64,000 nucleotides of DNA, from the NCBI RefSeq assembly GCF_000761545.1, contig NZ_JPMY01000012.1, forward strand, positions 1 to 64,000, read 5' to 3'. The DNA comes from Pseudomonas sp. ML96. GTDB lineage: Bacteria; Pseudomonadota; Gammaproteobacteria; Pseudomonadales; Pseudomonadaceae. The stretch's first letter is position 1. Every line of letters starts with the position of its first letter. A program made the translations under genes and the position numbers. The notes under the pieces were generated by a model. The model had not been told where the DNA came from and searched no databases. It saw nothing but the letters and a program-made list of their open reading frames with translations. This document shows, one piece after another, positions 35,848 through 44,436 of this stretch.

Positions 35848-36798
35848 ATGGACACCCTCTTCAACATGCGCGCCTTCGTCTGTGTGGCGGAAACCGGCAG
35901 CTTCACCGCCGCCGCCCAGCGCATGTCACTCACTACCTCGTACGTCTCGCGCGCCGTCGCCACCCTGGAAACCCACCTGCGCACTCGTCTGCTGCACCGC
36001 ACCACGCGGCGCCTGGCGCTGACCGAGGCCGGCCAGCGCTACCTGCTGCGCTGCGAGCAGATCCTCAACTACATCGACGAGGCCGAGGCCGAGGCCGGCG
36101 AGGCCAATGCCCACCCGGTCGGCGTGCTCAAGGTGCATGCCATGACCGGCATCGGCCAGCACTACCTGATCAAGGCCATCGCCGAGTACAACAAGATCTA
36201 CCCGGATGTGAGCTTCGACCTGACCCTGGCCAACCGCAGCCCCGACCTGCTCGACGAGGGCTACGACGTGTCCATGGTCATCGCCAGCGAGCTGCCCGAC
36301 TCGGGCTTCATCTCCAAGCACCTGGGCAGCACCTACAGCGTGCTGTGCGCCTCGCCGGACTATCTGGCGCGGCACGGTACGCCGCGCCAGGTCAGCGACC
36401 TCGGCGGCCACCACTGCCTACGCCTGATCAACAACGTGATGGGCCTGGACAAGTGGCTGCTCGACGGCCCGGACGGCCAGGAGCAGGTGCTGATCAAGCA
36501 GACGCCGTTCCAGGTCAACACCGCCGACGCCATGACCGAGGCGATCAAGGCAGGTATCGGCATCGGCGCGCTGCCGCTGTATTCCGCCGTCGGCGGCCTG
36601 GGCGACGGCAGCCTGCTGCGCGTGCTGCCCAACCATCGCCTGTTCTCGCTGGGCATCTACGCGCTGTACCCATCGCGGCAGTTCCTCGATGCCAAGACCC
36701 GCACCTGGGTCGAATTCGTGCGCAACTTCCTGCCGGCGCTGCTGCGTGCCAACGACGAGGCGGTGGCCGCCGCCAGCCGGCAGCTGTCCGCCCGCTGA
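35848..36798 (+). CDS. LysR-family regulator divergent from the efflux operon
   Basis: A 316-residue regulator (MDTLFNMRAFVCVAETGSFT) with the helix-turn-helix AAAQRMSLTTSYVSRAVATLE and a LysR effector domain. Its position opposite the efflux operon, with a 168-bp shared promoter region, suggests an AaeR-like role: sensing an aromatic acid and turning on export. The ligand is unknown. Confidence 0.9.
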   Translation: MDTLFNMRAFVCVAETGSFTAAAQRMSLTTSYVSRAVATLETHLRTRLLHRTTRRLALTEAGQRYLLRCEQILNYIDEAEAEAGEANAHPVGVLKVHAMTGIGQHYLIKAIAEYNKIYPDVSFDLTLANRSPDLLDEGYDVSMVIASELPDSGFISKHLGSTYSVLCASPDYLARHGTPRQVSDLGGHHCLRLINNVMGLDKWLLDGPDGQEQVLIKQTPFQVNTADAMTEAIKAGIGIGALPLYSAVGGLGDGSLLRVLPNHRLFSLGIYALYPSRQFLDAKTRTWVEFVRNFLPALLRANDEAVAAASRQLSAR

Positions 36799-36801
36799 AG
36801 T

Positions 36802-36859
36802 GGCGACGATGAAACAGCCGCACCTGGCAGAAGCTGTTTTACCCGCCAAGCAACAATTG
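36802..36859. repeat. Dispersed intergenic element, copy B
   Basis: This is the partner of the element at 30284-30338, starting 4 bp after the LysR stop codon. Shared blocks are GGCGACG, GAAACAGCCGC, GAAGCT, TTTTAC and GCAACAATTG. It lies about 110 bp upstream of the next gene, a plausible place for a regulator site. Confidence 0.5.
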
Positions 36860-36967
36860 CCTCGGCTCAGGCTGCTAACCTGAAGCGAACCGCCAGCGTC
36901 TGCCGCTCTGCCCCGGCCCTTACAGGCACATAGAAGCGAGCGCAGACGCCCCGCCCGAGGAGACTCC

Positions 36968-38593
36968 ATGAGCCTGTCGTTGCTGAACCGCTACGCCTTC
37001 TTCGCCTTCTGTGTCCTGCTCACCCTCGCCAGCCTGCCGTTCCTCGGCGCGCACGAGTGGCTGTGGCTGCTGACCCTGCTCGGCGGGCTGCTCAGCCTGG
37101 TCGGCATCAACGACCTGCTGCAGACACGCCACGCGGTGCGGCGCAACTACCCGATCCTGGGCAACATCCGCTACCTGGTGGAAGCCATCCGCCCGGAGAT
37201 CCGCCAGTACCTGCTGGAGGGTGACCGCGAGGCGCTGCCCTTCTCCCGCGCCCAGCGTGGCCTGGTCTATGCGCGGGCCAAGAACGAGGGCGCCGACAAG
37301 GCCTTCGGCACTCTCAGCGACGTGTACCAGAGCGGCTTCGAATTCATCGGCCACTCCATGCTGCCGGCCGATCACTGCGACCCCAGCACCTTCCGCGTCA
37401 ACGTCGGCGGCCCGCTGTGCCGGCAGCCCTACTCGGCCTCGGTGTTCAACATCTCGGCGATGAGCTTCGGCTCGCTCAGCGCCAATGCCATTCGCGCGCT
37501 GAACAAGGGCGCCTGGCTCGGCGGTTTCTACCACGACACCGGCGAGGGCAGCATCAGCCCCTACCACCGCGAGAACGGCGGCGACCTGGTGTGGGAGCTG
37601 GGCAGCGGCTACTTCGGTTGCCGCGACGAGCAGGGCCGCTTCGACCCGCAACGCTTCGCCGAACAGGCCGCCAGCGAGCAGGTGAAGATGATCGAGATCA
37701 AGCTCAGCCAGGGCGCCAAGCCGGGCCACGGCGGCATCCTGCCCAAGCACAAGGTGACCGAGGAAATCTCCCTGACCCGTGGCGTGCCGATGGGCCAGGA
37801 CTGCATCTCGCCGTCGCGCCACAGCGCCTTCTCCACCCCAATCGGGCTGCTGCAGTTCATCGCCCAGCTGCGAGAGCTGTCCGGCGGCAAGCCGGTGGGC
37901 TTCAAGCTGTGCCTGGGCCACCCCTGGGAGTTCATGGGCATCGCCAAGGCCATGCTGGAGACCGGCATCCTGCCCGACTTCATCGTTATCGACGGCAAGG
38001 AAGGCGGCACCGGCGCCGCTCCCCTGGAGTTCACCGACCACATCGGCGTGCCCCTGCGCGAGGGTCTGCTGTTCGTCCACAACACCCTGGTCGGCCTCAA
38101 CCTGCGCGACAAGATTCGCCTCGGCGCCAGCGGCAAGATCGTCAGCGCCTTCGACATCGCCAGCGTCATGGCCCTGGGCGCGGACTGGGCCAACTCCGCC
38201 CGCGGCTTCATGTTCGCCATCGGCTGCATCCAGTCGCAGAGCTGCCACACCAACAAGTGCCCGACCGGCGTGGCTACCCAGGACAAGCTGCGCCAGCGTG
38301 CGCTGGTGGTGACGGACAAGGCCCAGCGCGTGCACAACTTCCACCGCAACACCATGCGCGGCCTGGCCGAGATGATCGCCGCCGCCGGCCTCAGCCATCC
38401 CTCGCAGATCGAGGCCAAGCACCTGGTGCGGCGCATGTCGGCCAGCGAGATCAAGCTGTACTCGCAGCTGCACGTGTTCCTCAAGCCCGGCGAGCTGCTC
38501 GATGGCAAGATCGACGGCGAGTTCTACCGGCGCATGTGGGCCATGGCCCGCTCCGACAGCTTCGACCCGCAGCCGCTGGAGCAAAGCGCCTAG
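36968..38593 (+). CDS. Membrane-anchored FMN-binding glutamate synthase-like protein
   Basis: A 541-residue protein. Two N-terminal hydrophobic segments (YAFFAFCVLLTLASLPFLGA and LWLLTLLGGLLSLVGINDLL) precede a complete GltB-type FMN barrel (ISAMSFGSLSANAIRALNKGA, GAKPGHGGILPKHKV, VIDGKEGGTGAAPLEF). A cysteine cluster, CIQSQSCHTNKCPTGVATQ, resembles the 3Fe-4S ligands of glutamate synthase. The amidotransferase domain is absent, so it cannot use glutamine in the usual way. The substrate is unknown. GAGGAG precedes the start. Confidence 0.88.
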   Translation: MSLSLLNRYAFFAFCVLLTLASLPFLGAHEWLWLLTLLGGLLSLVGINDLLQTRHAVRRNYPILGNIRYLVEAIRPEIRQYLLEGDREALPFSRAQRGLVYARAKNEGADKAFGTLSDVYQSGFEFIGHSMLPADHCDPSTFRVNVGGPLCRQPYSASVFNISAMSFGSLSANAIRALNKGAWLGGFYHDTGEGSISPYHRENGGDLVWELGSGYFGCRDEQGRFDPQRFAEQAASEQVKMIEIKLSQGAKPGHGGILPKHKVTEEISLTRGVPMGQDCISPSRHSAFSTPIGLLQFIAQLRELSGGKPVGFKLCLGHPWEFMGIAKAMLETGILPDFIVIDGKEGGTGAAPLEFTDHIGVPLREGLLFVHNTLVGLNLRDKIRLGASGKIVSAFDIASVMALGADWANSARGFMFAIGCIQSQSCHTNKCPTGVATQDKLRQRALVVTDKAQRVHNFHRNTMRGLAEMIAAAGLSHPSQIEAKHLVRRMSASEIKLYSQLHVFLKPGELLDGKIDGEFYRRMWAMARSDSFDPQPLEQSA

Positions 38594-38676
38594 CCCGCGC
38601 CTGACGGGGCGCATGACCGCTGGTCATTCAGGCGCATCAAGCGGCACCACACGGTAGTCACAGGCATATCGACCGT

Positions 38677-38699
38677 GCGGGTGGAACGGTTCCACCCGC
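38677..38699. promoter_or_regulatory. Inverted repeat just upstream of opgC
   Basis: GCGGGTGGAA and TTCCACCCGC form a perfect 10-bp inverted repeat around CGG, 20 bp before the opgC start. It could be an operator, or a leader stem that also limits read-through from the preceding gene. No T tract follows. Confidence 0.45.
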
Positions 38700-38718
38700 C
38701 CCAAGTGAGCATGCCGCC

Positions 38719-39879
38719 ATGACGCAGACCGGCCGTGATTTGCGCATCGACTTCTTCCGTGGGTTGGCGCTGGTATTCATCTTCTGGGACCACATCCCCG
38801 GCAACCCGCTGGCGCAGATCACCCCGCGCAACGTCGGCCTGAGCGACGCGGCGGAGATCTTCGTGTTTCTCGCCGGTTACGCCGCCGTGCTGGCCTACGG
38901 CAAGCTGCTGCAGCGCGACGGCTACCTGGTCGCCTGCCTGCGCATCCTGCGCCGGGTCTGGGTGCTCTACGTGGCGCACATCTTCCTGCTGGCGGTGCTG
39001 ATGGGCATCGTGTTCTTCACCAACAATCACGTCGAACAGAAGGACTTCGTCGGCGCCATGGGCCTCGACTACTTCCTCAGCCACCCGCAACAGGCGGTGA
39101 CCGACGAGCTGTTGCTGCGCTTCAAGCCCAACCTGATGGACCCGCTGCCGCTGTACATCGTGCTGCTGGGCGCCCTGCCGGTGTGCCTGCCGCTGCTGCT
39201 GCGCTGGCCGGTGGCGCTGCTCGGCGGCTCCTGCCTGCTGTACCTGCTGGCGCCGCTGCCGCACATGAATCTGGCCGGGCCGCAGGGCGGCGAGTGGTTC
39301 TTCAACCCGCTGGCCTGGCAGTTCCTGTTCTTCCTCGGCGGCGCCGCAGCGCTTTATTCACAGCGCCGCCCGGCCGATGCGCCGCGGCCAACGCCGAGCG
39401 GCCCTTTGTTCATCGCCAGCGCCCTGTACCTGGTGGCCAGCGCCGCGCTGGCGCTGTCGTGGAAATTCCAGCTGCCGGACGACTGGATGCCACAGCTGCT
39501 GACCGATCTGATCTACCCGATCGACAAGACCGACCTGTCGCCACCGCGCCTGCTGCACTTCCTCGCCCTGGCCTACTGCATCGCGGTGATCCTGCCGCGC
39601 GGCGACTGGCTGCAGCGCTGGCCGGCGCGGGAGATGTGCCGCATGGGCCAGTACTCGCTGGAAGTGTTCTGCCTGGGCGTGCTGCTGGCGCCGCTGGCCG
39701 ACGCCGCCAACAACCTGCTCGACGAGCACTGGCTGGTGCGCCTGGCCACTGCCATGGCCGGCCTAGCCCTGATGATGGCGCTGGCGCTGTGGCTGGACTT
39801 CATCAAGCGCTTCGGCCAACGCCGCACTCAGCCGGCGCCGCGCGACCCGCCACCACGGCTGCTGCACGGCGCGCGCTGA
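38719..39879 (+). CDS. opgC: OpgC-family membrane acyltransferase
   Basis: A 386-residue protein with about ten hydrophobic segments, starting MTQTGRDLRIDFFRGLALVFIFWDHIPGNP, the signature of the OpgC family. OpgC adds succinyl groups to periplasmic glucans. The family also has members of unknown role in Pseudomonas; no opgGH is adjacent, so the substrate is inferred from family only. Confidence 0.85.
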   Translation: MTQTGRDLRIDFFRGLALVFIFWDHIPGNPLAQITPRNVGLSDAAEIFVFLAGYAAVLAYGKLLQRDGYLVACLRILRRVWVLYVAHIFLLAVLMGIVFFTNNHVEQKDFVGAMGLDYFLSHPQQAVTDELLLRFKPNLMDPLPLYIVLLGALPVCLPLLLRWPVALLGGSCLLYLLAPLPHMNLAGPQGGEWFFNPLAWQFLFFLGGAAALYSQRRPADAPRPTPSGPLFIASALYLVASAALALSWKFQLPDDWMPQLLTDLIYPIDKTDLSPPRLLHFLALAYCIAVILPRGDWLQRWPAREMCRMGQYSLEVFCLGVLLAPLADAANNLLDEHWLVRLATAMAGLALMMALALWLDFIKRFGQRRTQPAPRDPPPRLLHGAR

Positions 39880-40005
39880 GCGTGGCGGCAGCAACTCGCA
39901 AGGAGCACGACCACCGCTCGGCGCCGACATAAAGCGCTCCTGCCTGCCCGGCGCCGACTAAGCTTGTTTGCAAGCAAAGCTTTCTGATCAGCCAGGCCAT
40001 CGATC

Positions 40006-43000
40006 ATGGGCGTACTTTGGCAATCGGATGCACCCCAGGCCGCGCTCCCCGCGAGCGAACCGGAAGCGCTTTTTACCCAGAATCCACCGCCGCGCCGGCG
40101 CCGCCTGAAACTGCTCATCTGGCTGGGCCTGTTACTGGTCCTGCTGGTTCTCGCGCTCGGCGTGTATCGCGAGCTGCAGACCGCGCGCTTCCAGGCCCGC
40201 GAATTCAGCCGCTACGCCGCCGAGCTGAGCTACAGCCTGCAGCCCGGCCCCAGCGCCGACATCGCCTTCCCCAGCGATGGGCCCTTCGACAAGCGCCAGG
40301 GCTATGCCCACCTGCCGCTACTGCTGGAGCGCCTGCAACAGCGGCACTTCCTGATCGCCGCGCAGGTACGCCAATCGCCCGCCCTGCTCGGCTATGCCGA
40401 ACACGGCTTCTTCCCGCCCTTCAGGGAAAAGACCCAGTCCGGCCTGGCCATCGCCGATTGCCGCGGGGAGCCACTGTACCTGTTCCACTACCCGCAGCAG
40501 TTGTATGCCGGCTTCGCCGATATCCCGCCGCTGGTGGTGAACAGCCTGCTGTTCATCGAGAACCGCCACCTGCTCGACCGCGACCAGCCCCTGGCCAACC
40601 CGGCGGTGGACTGGCCGCGCTTCCTCAAGGCGGCACTGTCGCAGGTGGGCAAGAACTTCGCCCTGCAGGAACAGTCGGCCGGCGGCAGCACCCTGGCCAC
40701 CCAGCTGGAGAAATACCGCCACTCGCCAGACGGCCTGACCCTGTCGGCCATGGAGAAGCTGCGGCAGATGATCTCCGCCAGCGTGCGCGCCTACCGTGGC
40801 GGGCCGGAGACCCTCGCCGCCCGCGAGCAGATAGTGCGTGACTACCTCAACAGCGTGCCGCTCTCCGCCGCACCTGGGCACGGCGAGGTGCACGGCCTGG
40901 CCGATGGCCTGCGGGTGTGGTTCGGCGCCGACTTCGCGCGGGTCAACGCCCTGCTCGACCCGGCCCGCACGCCGCTGGCCAGCCGCGCCGAACGCGGCCA
41001 GGCGCTGCGTCAGGTGCTGGCGCTGATGATCGCCCAGCGCCGCCCTTCCTATTACCTGGCCCAGGGCCGCAAGGAGCTGGAGGCGCTGACCGACAGCCAC
41101 ATTCGCGTGCTGGCCAGCGGCGGCGTGATCGACTGGGCCCTGCGCGATGCCGCGCTGGCACAGAAGCTGAGTTTCCGCGATCTGGAGCAGTACCCGGCGA
41201 TCCAGCCGGTGCAGGGCAATAAGGGCATCAGCGTGGCCCGCTCGCGGCTGTCTGCGCTGCTCAACATGCCGCTGTACGACCTCGACCGCCTCGACCTGGC
41301 CGCCACTAGCACGCTCAACGACGAACTGCAGCAGAAGGTCAGCAGCTACCTGCGCCAGTTGGCCGATCCCGAGTTCGCCGGCCAGGTCGGCCTCTATGGC
41401 GAGCGCCTGCTGTCGCCGGAGAAAACCGCCGAGGTGCGCTACAGCTTCACCCTGTTCGAGCGCAGCCCGGACGGCGCACGGGTACGGGTGCAGACTGACA
41501 GCACCGACCAGCCGTTCGACATCAACGAGGGCAGCAAGCTGGAACTGGGCTCCACCGCCAAGCTGCGCGTGCTGACCACCTACCTGGAGGTGATCGCCGA
41601 GCTGCACCAGCGCTACGCCGGGCAGAGTCCCGAGGAACTGCGCAAGATCGAGGTGGCACCGCAGGACCACCTGAGCCGCTGGGTGCTCGACCAACTGATC
41701 GCCAAGCCCGACCTCGGCCTGCGCGACACCCTCGAAGCGGCGCTGGAGCGCAAGTACTCGGCCAGCCCCTACGAGACCTTCTTCACCGGCGGCGGCGCGC
41801 ACACCTTCAGCAACTTCAAGCGCGAGGACAACGCGCGCATCCCCACCCTGCGCGTGGCTTTGCAGGAGTCGATCAACCTGCCCTTCATCCGCCTGCTGCG
41901 CGACCTGGTGCGCTACAGCACCTACCACGGCGCCAGCAACAGCGCCGCCCTGCTGCAGGACGACAAGCACCCGCTACGCGAGGGCTACCTCAAGCGCTTC
42001 GCCGACCGCGAGGGCACCACCTTCCTCCTGCGCTTCTGGCGCAAATACCAGGAGCAAAGCGCCCAGGAGCGCCTGGACACCTTCCTCGAGGGCCTGCGCC
42101 CCACCGCCGTACGCCTGGCCGCCGTGCACCGCTACCTGATGCCGGAGGTGGACGAGGCGACCTTCGCCGCCTTCATTCGCGCCCACGCCAACATCAAGGC
42201 CGAGAAGCTCACCGACAAGAAGATCCATAGATTGTACCTGGACTACGGCCCCGGCGCCTGGAGCCTGCCGGACCAGGGCTACATCGCCCGCGTCCACCCG
42301 CTGGAGCTGTGGCTGCTGGGCTACCTGATCGAGAACCCGCAGGCCAGCTTCAAGGACGCCGTGGCCGCCAGTGCCGAGGAGCGCCAGGAGGTCTACGGCT
42401 GGCTGTTCAAGACCCGCCACAAGAGCGCCCGCGACAGCCGCATCCGCACCCTGCTGGAGGTCGAGGCTTTCCTCGACATCCACCAGCGCTGGCAGCGCCT
42501 GGGCTATCCGTTCGAGCACCTGGTGCCGTCACTGGCCACCGCCATCGGCAGCTCCGGCGACCGCCCGGCGGCGCTGGCCGAACTGATGGGCATCATCCAG
42601 AACGACGGCATCCGCCAGCCCAGCGTGCGCATCGACCAGCTGCACTTCGCCACCGACACGCCCTACGAGACTCTGCTGCGCCACGATAACCAACGTGGCG
42701 AGCGGGTGCTGCCCACGGAGGTGGCAGCGGCGCTGCGTGGCGCCCTGTCTCAGGTGGTCGAGGCCGGTACCGCGCGGCGCCTGCACGGCAGCTTCCAGCT
42801 CGCCGACGGCACGCCGTTGGTGCTCGGCGGCAAGACCGGCACCGGCGACAACCGCATCGAGAGCACCACCCGTGGCGGCCATGTGCTCAGCTCCAAGGCC
42901 ATCAACCGCACGGCGACTTTCGTCTTCTATTTAGGCCCGCGCCACTTCGGCACCCTCACCGCCTTCGTGCCGGGCCAGGCGGCGGAAGGCTTCCGTTTCA

Positions 43001-43122
43001 CCTCGGCGTTGCCGGTGCAGGTGCTCAAGGGTATGGCGCCGATTCTCACGCCCTACCTGGAAGCGGCCGGGCAGACCGGCTGCGGCCTACCGCCGGTACC
43101 GTCCCGCGTGCGCCTGCTGTAG
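40006..43122 (+). CDS. Class A penicillin-binding protein-like protein with altered glycosyltransferase motifs
   Basis: A 1038-residue protein with one N-terminal anchor (LKLLIWLGLLLVLLVLALGVY) and a periplasmic remainder. A GT51 domain spans about residues 150-340: LLFIENRHLLD stands where the canonical motif is EDxxFxxH, and GGSTLATQ where it is GGSTITQQ. The transpeptidase part keeps ELGSTAKLRVLT (SxxK serine) and LGGKTGTGDN (KTG). Relative to PBP1a/1b there is extra sequence between. It may be a specialised peptidoglycan synthase. No partner gene adjoins. 39880-40005 upstream holds a 10-bp direct repeat (CGGCGCCGAC) about 32 bp apart. Confidence 0.85.
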   Translation: MGVLWQSDAPQAALPASEPEALFTQNPPPRRRRLKLLIWLGLLLVLLVLALGVYRELQTARFQAREFSRYAAELSYSLQPGPSADIAFPSDGPFDKRQGYAHLPLLLERLQQRHFLIAAQVRQSPALLGYAEHGFFPPFREKTQSGLAIADCRGEPLYLFHYPQQLYAGFADIPPLVVNSLLFIENRHLLDRDQPLANPAVDWPRFLKAALSQVGKNFALQEQSAGGSTLATQLEKYRHSPDGLTLSAMEKLRQMISASVRAYRGGPETLAAREQIVRDYLNSVPLSAAPGHGEVHGLADGLRVWFGADFARVNALLDPARTPLASRAERGQALRQVLALMIAQRRPSYYLAQGRKELEALTDSHIRVLASGGVIDWALRDAALAQKLSFRDLEQYPAIQPVQGNKGISVARSRLSALLNMPLYDLDRLDLAATSTLNDELQQKVSSYLRQLADPEFAGQVGLYGERLLSPEKTAEVRYSFTLFERSPDGARVRVQTDSTDQPFDINEGSKLELGSTAKLRVLTTYLEVIAELHQRYAGQSPEELRKIEVAPQDHLSRWVLDQLIAKPDLGLRDTLEAALERKYSASPYETFFTGGGAHTFSNFKREDNARIPTLRVALQESINLPFIRLLRDLVRYSTYHGASNSAALLQDDKHPLREGYLKRFADREGTTFLLRFWRKYQEQSAQERLDTFLEGLRPTAVRLAAVHRYLMPEVDEATFAAFIRAHANIKAEKLTDKKIHRLYLDYGPGAWSLPDQGYIARVHPLELWLLGYLIENPQASFKDAVAASAEERQEVYGWLFKTRHKSARDSRIRTLLEVEAFLDIHQRWQRLGYPFEHLVPSLATAIGSSGDRPAALAELMGIIQNDGIRQPSVRIDQLHFATDTPYETLLRHDNQRGERVLPTEVAAALRGALSQVVEAGTARRLHGSFQLADGTPLVLGGKTGTGDNRIESTTRGGHVLSSKAINRTATFVFYLGPRHFGTLTAFVPGQAAEGFRFTSALPVQVLKGMAPILTPYLEAAGQTGCGLPPVPSRVRLL

Positions 43123-43136
43123 TTTCCTGCGGGCAC

Positions 43137-43167
43137 AAAAAAGCCGATGCAGGGGCATCGGCTTTTT
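43137..43167. terminator. Bidirectional intrinsic terminator
   Basis: AAAAAAGCCGATGC, loop AGGG and GCATCGGCTTTTT serve both the rightward PBP-like gene and the leftward grxD gene. Confidence 0.9.
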
Positions 43168-43182
43168 CTGACGCGACTCGGC

Positions 43183-43512
43183 TTATTCGGCCTTGGCCTT
43201 CTCGGCAGCGTCCTTGATCAGGGTCTGCAGCTCACCCTTCTCGAACATCTCGGTCATGATGTCGCTACCGCCGACCAGCTCACCGCCGACCCACAGCTGC
43301 GGGAAGGTCGGCCAGTTGGCGTACTTCGGCAGGTTGGCACGGATCTCCGGATTCTGCAGGATGTCCACGTAGGCGAACTTCTCGCCACAGGCCATTACCA
43401 CCTGCGCGGCGCGCGACGAGAAACCGCACTGCGGCGCGTTCGGCGAGCCTTTCATGTACAGCAGGATGGTGTTGTTGGCGATCTGCTCTTTGATGGTATC
43501 GATAATATCCAC
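43183..43512 (-). CDS. grxD: Monothiol glutaredoxin Grx4
   Basis: A 109-residue CGFS glutaredoxin (MKGSPNAPQCGFSSRAAQVV, then WPTFPQLWVGGELVGGSDI). These proteins carry and transfer [2Fe-2S] clusters with glutathione and BolA-type partners. Complete and ordinary for Pseudomonas. Confidence 0.97.
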   Translation of the reverse strand: MDIIDTIKEQIANNTILLYMKGSPNAPQCGFSSRAAQVVMACGEKFAYVDILQNPEIRANLPKYANWPTFPQLWVGGELVGGSDIMTEMFEKGELQTLIKDAAEKAKAE

Positions 43513-43668
43513 GACTCACCTCGTCTGAACTTTCCCGGACCAGCGCCGGGCGGGATGACGCGATTGTACACGAAAGACCCAGCGGCAGGCTCGGGGATGG
43601 CGCTTGGCTTACCCCACCAGCCGACGACTAGACTGCAGGCAGAGCGCAGCAGGAATCGGAGACGGTGC

Positions 43669-44403
43669 ATGAAGTGGCTGATCAGAACGGCGAGTACCCT
43701 CTATCTCTGCATCCTTGCCCAGGGCGCCAGCGCGGCGACCTACGAGGTGGGTTTCTACGACTACCCGCCGATGATGATCGAGGACGGCAGGCGCGGCATC
43801 TACCAGGACATCCTCGACGAGCTGGCCAAGCTCACCGGCGATAGCTTCAACGTGCAGTACTACCCCTACCCGCGCATCGGTCTGCTGTTCAACGAGGGGC
43901 AGCTGGACATCGAGCCCGGCGTCTATCCCGGCTGGGTGAAGACCCAGGCGACTCCCGGCCTGTTCTCCGTGCCCTTCGGCAAGGTGGTCGACGTGCTGGT
44001 GTTCGCCCCGCACCGGGCCTTTCCGGTCAAGCAACCGGAAGATCTGCGCGGCAAGTCGGTGGGCATGGTGCGTGGCTATGCCTACCCCGAGCTGCTGCCG
44101 CTGATCGCCTCGGGGCAGCTGGACCGGCGTAACGCCCTGAACGAACAGCAGCTGCTGGACATGCTGGCCAGGTCGCGCTTCGACCAGGTCATCGCCAACA
44201 AGGCAGTCGTCCAGTACAACCTGCTGCAGATCGCCGAGTACCGACGCCTGGAGATCGGCGACGTGATCAGCGCCTACGACGTCAGCATGCGCGTGCAGCC
44301 CAAGCACGCCGAGTGGCTGGACAAGCTGGACGCGGCAATCATCCAGCTCAAGCAGCAAGGCACCATCGAGAAGATCTACGCCCGCTACGGAGTACACCTC
44401 TGA
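43669..44403 (+). CDS. Periplasmic solute-binding protein (SBP_bac_3 type), orphan
   Basis: A 244-residue precursor with the signal peptide MKWLIRTASTLYLCILAQGASA. The mature start ATYEVGFYDYPPMMIEDGRRG and the downstream LRGKSVGMVRGYAYPELLPL are typical of amino-acid or polyamine-type binding domains. No permease or ATPase gene adjoins, so it may serve another transporter or act as a sensor domain-like protein. GGAG lies upstream of the start; the frame runs open further upstream through non-coding DNA. Confidence 0.88.
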   Translation: MKWLIRTASTLYLCILAQGASAATYEVGFYDYPPMMIEDGRRGIYQDILDELAKLTGDSFNVQYYPYPRIGLLFNEGQLDIEPGVYPGWVKTQATPGLFSVPFGKVVDVLVFAPHRAFPVKQPEDLRGKSVGMVRGYAYPELLPLIASGQLDRRNALNEQQLLDMLARSRFDQVIANKAVVQYNLLQIAEYRRLEIGDVISAYDVSMRVQPKHAEWLDKLDAAIIQLKQQGTIEKIYARYGVHL

Positions 44404-44436
44404 GCTGGACGCGGCAGCGCCCGGCTCCACTCGGGG

